Source: Gemmatimonadota bacterium (GTDB lineage Bacteria; Gemmatimonadota; Gemmatimonadetes; Longimicrobiales; Gaopeijiaceae). From it: a DNA stretch of 64,000 bases. The notes beneath the pieces are model-generated. The model had not been told where the DNA came from. It saw only the letters and a program-made list of their open reading frames with translations, and made no database searches. Every line of letters starts with the position of its first letter. The stretch's first letter is position 1. A program made the position numbers and the translations under genes. Of the stretch, positions 33,963-41,679 are shown piece after piece. The stretch covers positions 62,001-126,000 of the forward strand of contig DQPL01000089.1 of assembly GCA_015664885.1 (NCBI GenBank), written 5' to 3'.

Positions 33963-34499
33963 ATGGACGCACCGGCCACGACGCTTCGGGAAATCGCGGT
34001 TCCGGTTTCGATCTTCGTTACGCTCCGCACCGAGTTGGCGAAAGAGGCGGGGGCGCTGCCAACAATTCACGCACTTCACCACGCCGGCTACCAAGCCGGG
34101 TCGGAGGCCGCAGCCACCTTCGCGGTGGGACGCGAAGTCGGCAGCATGGGGCAGTCGGCCTTCTGGGTCAGGCTCTCGGAGTTCTTTTCCCGGAGAGGCT
34201 GGGGAACCCTCCGGCAAAGCGGTGATCACTCCGGAATCGCCTTGCTCTCAAGTCCAGACTGGGCCGAGGCTTCACCCGATGCGGACGACTCGGAAGCGAG
34301 TTGCTGCTTCAGCACGGGGTTCTTGTCGGGCCTGCTCTCCGAGCTGGCGGGAGGCCCAGTGGCGGTTTTGGAAGTCGACTGCCGCGCGCGAGGCGACGAG
34401 CAATGTTGCTTCGCCTTCGGATCCGAAGTCGCGATCCACGACCTGTATGGCCGATTGCTCGATGGGACCAATCTGGAAGGCGCACTCGCCGCGTTGTAG
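33963..34499 (+). CDS. V4R-domain protein
   Basis: The ATG at 33963 has GGGAGGA six bases before it. The 178 residues have a helical N-terminal half (LRTELAKEAGALPTIHALHHAGYQAG) and a C-terminal half typical of 4-vinyl-reductase/V4R small-ligand domains, ending in LEVDCRARGDEQCCFAFGSE, where the cysteine-rich motif is the usual V4R signature. In other bacteria V4R domains bind hydrocarbons, bacteriochlorophyll intermediates or redox ligands and often regulate transcription. No DNA-binding or kinase domain is fused here. It is alone on its strand and diverges from the YtxH gene. Confidence 0.78.
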   Translation: MDAPATTLREIAVPVSIFVTLRTELAKEAGALPTIHALHHAGYQAGSEAAATFAVGREVGSMGQSAFWVRLSEFFSRRGWGTLRQSGDHSGIALLSSPDWAEASPDADDSEASCCFSTGFLSGLLSELAGGPVAVLEVDCRARGDEQCCFAFGSEVAIHDLYGRLLDGTNLEGALAAL

Positions 34500-34511
34500 C
34501 CACGTGTCCCT

Positions 34512-34654
34512 TCCCAGAAGTTCGGCGGGCACCGAGGGTGCCGAGGCGCCGCCCTGGCAAGGCGCGACGACGAGGAATAGCAGGGCTATTTTGAGGAGGA
34601 GCAACGCAGCCAGGGTGGATGCATCGGCGCCCGAATGCCGGCGAACTTCTGGGA
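34512..34654. repeat. 13-base inverted repeat flanking a small hairpin
   Basis: TCCCAGAAGTTCG (34512-34524) recurs in perfect reverse complement at 34642-34654. Between them lie a 6-bp hairpin AATAGC/GCTATT (34576-34590, loop AGG) followed by TT, and GAGGAGGAG. The element fills the 166-base gap between the V4R and ruvX genes. The short hairpin with following T residues could be a weak terminator of the V4R transcript; the role of the outer repeat is unknown. Confidence 0.45.
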
Positions 34655-34665
34655 CGGGACACTGA

Positions 34666-35094
34666 GTGCGTGCGCTTGGAATCGACTATGGCCTGAGGAG
34701 GATCGGCCTGGCTTTGAGTGACCCGACCGGCACGATCGCGTCTCCGCTCGAAACGCTGGTGCGGCGAGCAGGCAAGCGGCCTCCGATCACGAAGCTCGAA
34801 ACCATCGCTCGGGAGGGGAACGTGGAACACCTCGTCGTCGGCCTACCCCTCGACCTCGACGGAAGCGAGAACGAGTGGTGCGCCGAGGTGCGCTCAGTCG
34901 GGGAGCGACTCGCCGGACGCCTTTCGGTGGAGGTGTCATTCGTGGACGAGCGCCTGACATCGGTTGCCGCTGAACGCGCCGTGCGGGCGTTGGGCCTGCC
35001 TAAACGCAAGCGCGAGGACAAGCGCCGCATCGACGCTGCGGCCGCCCAGCTGATCTTGCAGGCCTGGCTCGACCGGCGGACTGTATCGTCATGA
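34666..35094 (+). CDS. ruvX: Putative pre-16S rRNA nuclease/Holliday junction resolvase-like RuvX (YqgF)
   Basis: The 142-residue RNase H-fold protein begins at GTG 34666 with ALGIDYGLRRIGLALSDPTG, which carries the first catalytic aspartate. It continues with the glutamate in VDERLTSVAAE and the last aspartate in RRIDAAAAQLILQAWLD. Length and motif order are normal for YqgF. It overlaps mltG by 4 bases (ATGA); adjacency of ruvX and mltG is found in many bacteria. It would act in the cytoplasm in 16S rRNA 5'-end maturation and possibly in recombination. Confidence 0.92.
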   Translation: MRALGIDYGLRRIGLALSDPTGTIASPLETLVRRAGKRPPITKLETIAREGNVEHLVVGLPLDLDGSENEWCAEVRSVGERLAGRLSVEVSFVDERLTSVAAERAVRALGLPKRKREDKRRIDAAAAQLILQAWLDRRTVSS

Positions 35095-36140
35095 ATCTGA
35101 AGAGAGTCGCCGCTGCTGGTGTCTTGGTCGCAGCTTCGGCCGCCGTGTTTGTTGTATTCGTGCTGGGCGCCGGAGGAGGAGGACCACGCGAGCCGGTGCA
35201 GATCACCGTGCCACCGGGGGCGATACTCTCCGAGGTCGCTGACACGCTTGCCGCACGCGGCGTAATCCGGTCCCAGCGCATATTCGGGCTCTACGCCCGC
35301 TTGCGCGGGGACGACCGGCGCGTCAAGTCGGGCATGTACGAGCTGCGAACGTCCAGCTCGTGGGATGAAGCACTCGAGCACCTGACACTGGGTACGGTCC
35401 TCACACGACTCATGACGATTCCGGAGGGCTTTCGCCTGCGCCAGATGGCGCCGCGCATCGCGCAGATCACAGGCACGGCAGTCGACTCCGTCGTCGCGCT
35501 CATGGAGGCCCCTGGCATCGAGCGACGACTAGGAGTCCCCGGGCCAGGGGTAGAAGGCTACCTCTTCCCGGATACGTACCGCTTCGCTCCGGGCGTTCCC
35601 GTGGAATCCGTGCTCAACGCAATGGTGGAACGCTACCAAGTGGTCTGGACCGAGGACCGCCGTTCCCGCCTCGCGGAGCTCGAGATGTCCGAGGCCCAGC
35701 TCGTGACGCTGGCGTCCATCGTGCAAGCAGAGGCCCGCGAAGTGACAGAGATGCCCAGCATCTCTGCGGTCTACCACAACCGCCTGCGTGACGGGTGGCT
35801 ACTGCAGGCCGACCCTACTGTGCTCTACGCCCTGGGAGGCCCACGCTCACGACTCCTCTACGCAGCGATCGATTCGGTCGCGGACAGCCCGTACAACACG
35901 TACAGCCAGCGAGGTCTCCCGCCCGGGCCAATCGGAGCACCGGGTGAGGCCGCGATCGACGCGGCGCTCCACCCCACCCAAGAGGACTTCATGTACTTCG
36001 TCGCTCGCCCAGACGGCTCACACCACTTCACCCGCACCCTCGCGGAGCACAACCGGGCCAAGGCCGACGCGCGACGCGCGTGGGATCGACTGGCGGCGGG
36101 GATCGACGGGTCAGACGGATCCAGCCCCAACCCTCGGTAA
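35091..36140 (+). CDS. mltG: Endolytic peptidoglycan transglycosylase MltG
   Basis: The 349 residues have an N-terminal membrane anchor (GVLVAASAAVFVVFVLGAGG), a LysM-like segment (ITVPPGAILSEVADTLAARG) and the YceG catalytic domain. Its glutamate (about 214) lies in LASIVQAEAREV, with EGYLFPDTYRF, SAVYHNRL, LQADPTVLYALGG and the closing SPYNTYSQRGLPPGPIGAPG also present. MltG cuts new glycan strands and sets their length in the periplasm, working with PBPs. It overlaps ruvX by 4 bases and is followed 16 bases on by thiE. Confidence 0.95.
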   Translation: MNLKRVAAAGVLVAASAAVFVVFVLGAGGGGPREPVQITVPPGAILSEVADTLAARGVIRSQRIFGLYARLRGDDRRVKSGMYELRTSSSWDEALEHLTLGTVLTRLMTIPEGFRLRQMAPRIAQITGTAVDSVVALMEAPGIERRLGVPGPGVEGYLFPDTYRFAPGVPVESVLNAMVERYQVVWTEDRRSRLAELEMSEAQLVTLASIVQAEAREVTEMPSISAVYHNRLRDGWLLQADPTVLYALGGPRSRLLYAAIDSVADSPYNTYSQRGLPPGPIGAPGEAAIDAALHPTQEDFMYFVARPDGSHHFTRTLAEHNRAKADARRAWDRLAAGIDGSDGSSPNPR

Positions 36141-36156
36141 CCGACACGCAGCCATC

Positions 36157-36810
36157 TTGACGCGGACGACCGACTCGATCTCGCTGCGCGAGGCGCTTCG
36201 TGTGATGGTGGTCGTGGAGGCCGGACTAGCCGCACCCCGGTCCTTGGTAGAGGTCGTGCAAGCCGCGCTGGCCGGCGGCGCGAGGGCGATTCAGCTGCGC
36301 AATAAGGGTGACGCCGCATCGGAGCTCGTGGCCGCCGGCGCACGATTGGCCCCGCTGCTGAGACAGGCCGGCGCGTTGTTCTTCGTCAACGACCGGCTCG
36401 ACGTAGCGCTCACCCTTGATGCGGACGGGGTGCACCTGGGTCCCGACGATCTGCCCGTCGCTGCGGTCCGCGCCGCGGCTCCGAAAGGATTCCTGATCGG
36501 GCGATCAGCCGACGAGCCACGGGTTGCGTTGCAAGCGGCCTCGGAGGGTGCCGACTACATCGGGTGCGGGACGGTCTTTCCAACCTCGACCAAGCCCGAC
36601 GCCGGGCAGGTCATCGGCGTGGAAGGACTTCGCCGAGTGGTGGAAGCAGTGCCGGTACCCGTGGTGGGAATCGGTGGAGTCACCGTCGAGAGAGTCCGCG
36701 ACGTCGCGCGAACCGGGGCTGCGGGCGTCGCGGTGGTCAACGCAGTAATGAGCGCCTCAGACCCGGCGTCCGTCGTGCGCCGCATGCTGCAAGGCTTCGC
36801 CGGCAACTAG
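36157..36810 (+). CDS. thiE: Thiamine-phosphate synthase
   Basis: ThiE joins HMP-PP and thiazole phosphate to give thiamine phosphate. The TIM-barrel signatures are ALAGGARAIQLRNK, FVNDRLDVALTLDADGVHLG, LIGRSADEP, DYIGCGTVFPTSTKPDAG and VPVVGIGGVTVERV. The start is uncertain: an ATG at 36205 would cut the first barrel strand (LRVMVVVEAG), so a TTG at 36157 is preferred, giving 217 residues; no ribosome site is clear. It probably shares the ruvX-mltG transcript. Its stop codon shares CTAG with the stop of the convergent lipoprotein gene. Confidence 0.9.
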   Translation: MTRTTDSISLREALRVMVVVEAGLAAPRSLVEVVQAALAGGARAIQLRNKGDAASELVAAGARLAPLLRQAGALFFVNDRLDVALTLDADGVHLGPDDLPVAAVRAAAPKGFLIGRSADEPRVALQAASEGADYIGCGTVFPTSTKPDAGQVIGVEGLRRVVEAVPVPVVGIGGVTVERVRDVARTGAAGVAVVNAVMSASDPASVVRRMLQGFAGN

Positions 36811-37751
36811 CGCCTCCGGTACCAGTCCTCGCGCATCAGGCGGAAGTGCATCAAGAAGGCTACCTTGCCAGCTCCGGTGCCGGTCACGCCCACGCCGTCG
36901 TCTTCGTAGTCCTTACGCTGATAGCAAACACCACCGCCGTTGATCTCACCGGTCGGACAAGGCGGAGCCCACAGGTAGGCGCCCCATCCGTACCATATTC
37001 CGTCCCGAGCCGGATTGTCAGCAAGCCAGGCGTTCAATGCGTGCCCCTCTTCGTAGCTCAGCGGCTCGGCGTGCCCTGGGTCGGACGAAAAACCGCCGTA
37101 ACTCCGGGATGACGTGTATACCGCCTGCACGTTCGAGAAGAAGGAGGGCACGCGACGAGAGAAGGCGGTCAGGTTGTTGTAGAACGCATCGTAGTCGGAC
37201 CCGGCGCTTGGGTACTCCGGGAGAACCGTTCCGTCCTCACGCGTCGTAAACTCGTTGGCCGCCTTGTGATAGATGACACGAACCTGGTCCGGCCGCAGGC
37301 CATGGAGGAGCCTCAGCCCCAGCAAGCATTCCTCCCAGAGGAAGTCGTACTCGGGGTCGATCCAATGTTCGATGGCGTGCCCGACCCTCCCACAGTTCAG
37401 GACCAGCACCTGGAACGAGACGTCGAAGATCCAGTGGGAGTTGATGCGCGCGGTGAAGTCTCCGCACTCCGAGCGAGCGTTGCTCATGCCGACGCATATC
37501 ACGACTATCCTACCGTCGACCGGAGTCACGACCGGCGAACCATTGTCTACGAGCCTGAGCCACAGCCCCTTGTACTTGCCCGGCGTCTGAATGCCGTCGT
37601 CGCCCCGGTCGATCGGGAACGGCTCGATGACGTCCAAACCGGGAGGAGACCCGTCCGAAGGGTTGGGGTTCAGGCCTGAGTCGCATGCGGAGAGGGCACA
37701 CGCTACGAACACCGGCACACACCAGCGCGTTGCGCAGGACTGTGAGCGCAT
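36807..37751 (-). CDS. Lipoprotein resembling SGNH/sialate O-acetylesterase-like hydrolases
   Basis: The 314-residue product has a lipoprotein signal (VPVFVACALSACDSG, cysteine about 23). RIVVICVGMSNARSE at about 81-95 resembles the nucleophile elbow of carbohydrate esterases of the SGNH class (usually GQSN), with serine about 90. A C-terminal DPGHAEPLSYEEGHALNAWL could supply the Asp-His pair, but this is not certain. Four or more cysteines may form disulfides. An upstream in-frame GTG (37784) is an alternative start. The protein would act at the cell surface or in the periplasm; substrate unknown. Its stop shares the CTAG palindrome with thiE. Confidence 0.6.
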   Translation of the reverse strand: MRSQSCATRWCVPVFVACALSACDSGLNPNPSDGSPPGLDVIEPFPIDRGDDGIQTPGKYKGLWLRLVDNGSPVVTPVDGRIVVICVGMSNARSECGDFTARINSHWIFDVSFQVLVLNCGRVGHAIEHWIDPEYDFLWEECLLGLRLLHGLRPDQVRVIYHKAANEFTTREDGTVLPEYPSAGSDYDAFYNNLTAFSRRVPSFFSNVQAVYTSSRSYGGFSSDPGHAEPLSYEEGHALNAWLADNPARDGIWYGWGAYLWAPPCPTGEINGGGVCYQRKDYEDDGVGVTGTGAGKVAFLMHFRLMREDWYRRR

Positions 37752-37825
37752 TCCAGGAGATGTCGTCAGACGTTTCGAGAGCACAGGCTGTCGCTTGGAA
37801 TCCCAGTCGGTAAAGTCACGCTACC

Positions 37826-37837
37826 CTTCGTACGAAG
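37826..37837. promoter_or_regulatory. 12-base perfect palindrome upstream of a large VCBS lipoprotein gene
   Basis: CTTCGTACGAAG is fully self-complementary and lies in the 217-base divergent gap (37752-37968) between the esterase-like lipoprotein gene and the VCBS gene. It could be an operator. A second, weaker feature is a TCACC/GGTGA stem around 37880-37895. No convincing promoter hexamers are seen. Confidence 0.25.
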
Positions 37838-37968
37838 TATCGGATGAAACATGACTGCCCGCGAACCGGCAAGGTGGCTCACCCTCCTCCGGTGAACTCA
37901 CCAGGGTTGCGGTTCGCGGCGCCGACTTCCTCCTTTCCCGGGTCCTGACCGCTCGCTGCCGCCAAAAC

Positions 37969-40900
37969 GTGACGACGCCAAGAGCCCTGACACGCTTCGC
38001 TGTTCCGTGGATGCCGCTCGCCCCATGTGTGGCGGCACTGCTGCTCGTGAGTTGCGGTGACGCGCCGCCCGAGTGGATCGGAGAGTCGCCCCTCCGCTGG
38101 CACCAGCTGAATGTGAGCGGAACGGAAGCTGCCGGCTTCACGGCTCTCGGCGCGCGACAAACCGGCGTCGATTTCACGAATGACCCAAGCGCCGAGATGG
38201 TGACGCGCAACCAGCATCTGGCCAACGGCGGGGGAGTCTCCCTCGGCGACGTCGACGGCGATGGTCGCGTAGACATCTTCCTCGTCAATACGCGTGGCGC
38301 CAACGGCCTCTTCTTGAATCGGGGCGGCATGCGATTCGAGGACGCCAGCGATGCCGCCGGAGTGAACTTCGGTGACCGCCGGCCCAGCGGCTCCGCGCTG
38401 GTCGATATCGACGGAGACGGTGACCTGGACCTACTCGTCTCCTCGATGGGCGCGCCCGTCACGCTGCTCGAGAACGACGGCCTGGGCGTATTCACCGATC
38501 GCTCGCTGGAGTCCGGTTTCGAGACTTCGCGCGCTGGTAGCACGATGACCTTGGCCGACATCGATGGCGATGGAGATCTGGATCTGTACGCCGCCAACTA
38601 CCGCCTCGATCGCGCCGCCGACGTCTTCTCTTCCGCGGATCGACGGGAGACGCCGGTGCTCGAGCGGCGCGACGGAGAGTGGGTCGTGAACGAGATGTAT
38701 CGGGAGTACTACCGTGTCATCGAGGACGCTGAGGGCGTATTGAGCTGGGAATTCGGCCAAGCCGACGACCTCTACCTAAACGACGGCACCGGTGCCTTTC
38801 AGCGAGAGCCCATTTCAGGGAGTCGATTCCTCGACGCTGAAGGTGAGCCGCTGGAGGTAGAGGCGCAGGAGTGGGGACTGGCCGCGCGCTTCCGCGACCT
38901 CAACGGCGACGGCGCGCCGGACCTCTACGTCGCCAACGACTTCGAGAGTCCGGACCAACTGTGGATCAACGACGGGGCAGGAACCTTCCGGCTGACCGGT
39001 GCGGGGGCGCTGCGAAAAACGAGTCATGCTTCGATGTCCATCGCCTTCGCCGACGTCGACGCCAACGGTACCACCGATATCTTCGTGGCGGACATGCTCC
39101 CGCTCTCGAGCCGGCTCAGGAAAACGCAGGTCTCGACCTTGATGGAAGTCCGGCCGCCACCCGGCTCCGTCGAGGTCACGATGCAGGTGAACCGAAACAC
39201 GCTCTTGCTTGGAAACGATGACGGCGCCTGGACGGAGGCGGCGCAACAGGCTGGCCTCGACGCCTCCGGTTGGTCCTGGGGTGCGGAATTCGTGGACGTC
39301 GACCTCGATGGTCATCAGGACTTGCTGATTGCGACAGGCCACCCCTGGAACGCAATGGACGCAGACACGGGGGAGCGTCTGCGGCGCACCCAGGCTGGCG
39401 CCGAGTGGAAAGATGTGATGAACCTCTTCCCCGCGCTCAGACTACCCAACCGAGCGTTTCGCAACTTGGGGGACGGGACCTTCGAACTCGTGGAAGGCGC
39501 ATGGGGATTGGACCGAGGAGAAGACATCTCCCACGGCTTGGCGACCGCAGATCTGGACGGCGACGGCGACCTTGACGTCGTGGTCAATCGTCTGGGCGAT
39601 CCTGCCCTCGTGCTACGCAATGACTCCGAGGCGGCCCGACTCGCCGTGAAGCTCGTGGGCTTGGCACCCAACACGGGCGCGGTGGGCGCGAAGATCCTCG
39701 TCTCGGGCGGCCCCGTCGACCAGGTACGCGAAGTGGGCGCCGGCGGACTCTACCTCTCGCACTCCGACGGTCTGCAGAGCTTCGCCACGGGCTCGGCTTC
39801 CTCGCTAACGATCGAAGTCACCTGGCGGTCCGGGGCACGAACCGTGGTGGAGGCCGAACCAAATCGCCTCTACGAGATCACGGAAGTATTGAACCAGGGG
39901 GCAGGCCCGGCTCCGACAGGGTCACCCCAAGCCACCGAGGGCCCGCTCTTCGAGGACCTGCGCGCGGCACTCGCGCACACGCACGCCGATCGGCCCTTCA
40001 ACGTCACTGTCGCGCAGCCTCTTATCCCCCGCGAGCTGAGCCGACTCGGTCCCGGAATCACTTGGACGGACAGCGATGGCGACGGCGACCCGGATCTGGT
40101 AGTCGGCGCAGGTGCGGGCGGCGCTGTGGCGTACTTCGAGAACCAGAACGGTACGCTGCGCAGGGCGGTCGCCGGACCCGCGCTCGAGTATGATGTGACC
40201 ACGCTGCTTCCCGAGCCAGACGGGCGTTCCCTGTTGGCGGGAGTCGCCAACTACGAGGCCCCGTCTCCCACGGCCGCTGTCGAAGTGCCGACGGCTGTCT
40301 CGATCCGACTCGGCCCGGGCGGCCCCGGGATGGGCGTGCCTGCGCTTTCGTCGGACGGCTCGTCCACAGGCGCTCTGGCGTCGGCTGATGTGGACGGAGA
40401 CGGAGACCTCGACGTATTCGTCGGCGGGCGTGTCTACGCGAGTGCCTACCCGCTGCCTCCCACGTCACGGCTCTTCAGGCGCCAACAGGACGGCAGTCTC
40501 GTGTACGACTCCGCCGCGTCAGCGCCGTTTTCGCGAGTGGGACTAGTATCGGGTGTGACCTTCACGGACATCGACGGCGACGCCGACCCCGACTTGGTGG
40601 TCGCCACGGACTGGGGTCCACCGCGTCTTTTCATCAACAACCGCGGCGGCTTCACCGAGAGTACGCGGTCGTGGGGCCTCTCTCCATATCTGAGCTGGTG
40701 GAACGGCGTTACGGCCGGCGACCTGGACGGCGACGGCCGCATGGACCTGGTGCTTACGTCCTGGGGCCGCAACATCGGTCTCGAGGCTCGCACGGACCGG
40801 CCGCTGCTCGGCTACTGGGGTGACTTCGACCGGAACGGTCAGCTCGACTTCCTTCTGGCTGCACGGGACGACCGGATTGGATCAGTTGCCCCGCTCACCA

Positions 40901-41679
40901 GCTTCGGGCGTCTTTCGAGCGGACTGCCCTATGTCCGCCGGCAGACCACGACCACGTACGGTGCTTATGCCGACGCTTCCCTTGCCCAGGTGTTAGGACC
41001 CGCGATAAGCAGCGGGCAGGTGTCGGAGATCACCACGCTTCAGCACATGATTTTCCTGAACCGCGGGGATCGTTTCGAGCCGCGCGTGCTGCCGGCCGCG
41101 ACCCAACTCGCGCCTGCTTTCCATCCCTCGGTCGCGGACTTCGACGGGGACGGGCACGAGGACCTGCTGCTCACCCAGAACTTCTTCCCCAACACACTCG
41201 GAGCCGAGCGCTTCGATGCCGGTCGAGGACTGCTGCTGCTAGGGGATGGGTCGGGCGAATTCGTGCCCCAAACCCCCTCGCAGTCCGGCATAAACCTGAG
41301 AGGAGATCAGCGCGGAGCCGCACTCGCGGACTACGACGGCGACGGGCGTATCGACCTCGCGATCGGACAGAACAATGGGCAGACCGTGCTGCTTCACAAC
41401 CGCCGCGGCCGCCGCGGAATCCGGGTCCGCCTGCGAGGCGGCGCGGCTAATCCACACGGCATCGGAGCCACCCTGCGCGTGGTTTATGCGGACGGACTCG
41501 GACCCGCACGGGAGCTGCGGCTCGGCTCGGGTTATTGGTCCGTCGACGATCCGGTGGCGGTGCTGGGCCTACGAACGGAACCGGAAGGCATCGAAGTGCG
41601 CTGGCCAGATGGGGTTGTGCAGCGCGTGGACGTCACGAACGATCAGCTCGGCATCACAGTCGTGCGGGCGAACCGCTAG
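37969..41679 (+). CDS. Large FG-GAP/VCBS-repeat lipoprotein with ASPIC/UnbV domains (CRTAC1-like)
   Basis: The product has 1236 residues from a GTG (an ATG at 38011 is a shorter option). It has a lipoprotein signal (VAALLLVSCGD). Many VCBS/FG-GAP calcium-binding loops of the D-x-D-G-D-G-x-x-D kind follow (GDVDGDGRVDIFLVN, DIDGDGDLDLYAANY), enough for two beta-propellers. Each propeller is followed by an ASPIC/UnbV module (NTGAVGAKILVSGG and NPHGIGATLRVVYADG). A conserved LGSGYWSVDD precedes the end. It is a close architectural paralogue of the 52151-55828 gene (shared TGVDF and GSGYWS..D elements). Likely a cell-surface adhesion or binding protein. Its stop overlaps the stop of the convergent operon. 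Confidence 0.88.
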   Translation: MTTPRALTRFAVPWMPLAPCVAALLLVSCGDAPPEWIGESPLRWHQLNVSGTEAAGFTALGARQTGVDFTNDPSAEMVTRNQHLANGGGVSLGDVDGDGRVDIFLVNTRGANGLFLNRGGMRFEDASDAAGVNFGDRRPSGSALVDIDGDGDLDLLVSSMGAPVTLLENDGLGVFTDRSLESGFETSRAGSTMTLADIDGDGDLDLYAANYRLDRAADVFSSADRRETPVLERRDGEWVVNEMYREYYRVIEDAEGVLSWEFGQADDLYLNDGTGAFQREPISGSRFLDAEGEPLEVEAQEWGLAARFRDLNGDGAPDLYVANDFESPDQLWINDGAGTFRLTGAGALRKTSHASMSIAFADVDANGTTDIFVADMLPLSSRLRKTQVSTLMEVRPPPGSVEVTMQVNRNTLLLGNDDGAWTEAAQQAGLDASGWSWGAEFVDVDLDGHQDLLIATGHPWNAMDADTGERLRRTQAGAEWKDVMNLFPALRLPNRAFRNLGDGTFELVEGAWGLDRGEDISHGLATADLDGDGDLDVVVNRLGDPALVLRNDSEAARLAVKLVGLAPNTGAVGAKILVSGGPVDQVREVGAGGLYLSHSDGLQSFATGSASSLTIEVTWRSGARTVVEAEPNRLYEITEVLNQGAGPAPTGSPQATEGPLFEDLRAALAHTHADRPFNVTVAQPLIPRELSRLGPGITWTDSDGDGDPDLVVGAGAGGAVAYFENQNGTLRRAVAGPALEYDVTTLLPEPDGRSLLAGVANYEAPSPTAAVEVPTAVSIRLGPGGPGMGVPALSSDGSSTGALASADVDGDGDLDVFVGGRVYASAYPLPPTSRLFRRQQDGSLVYDSAASAPFSRVGLVSGVTFTDIDGDADPDLVVATDWGPPRLFINNRGGFTESTRSWGLSPYLSWWNGVTAGDLDGDGRMDLVLTSWGRNIGLEARTDRPLLGYWGDFDRNGQLDFLLAARDDRIGSVAPLTSFGRLSSGLPYVRRQTTTTYGAYADASLAQVLGPAISSGQVSEITTLQHMIFLNRGDRFEPRVLPAATQLAPAFHPSVADFDGDGHEDLLLTQNFFPNTLGAERFDAGRGLLLLGDGSGEFVPQTPSQSGINLRGDQRGAALADYDGDGRIDLAIGQNNGQTVLLHNRRGRRGIRVRLRGGAANPHGIGATLRVVYADGLGPARELRLGSGYWSVDDPVAVLGLRTEPEGIEVRWPDGVVQRVDVTNDQLGITVVRANR

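Noticed and set aside
34606-34665. Possible 16-codon GTG-started peptide after GAGGAGGAG
   Set aside because: Too short and ending just before ruvX; no conservation evidence can be given.
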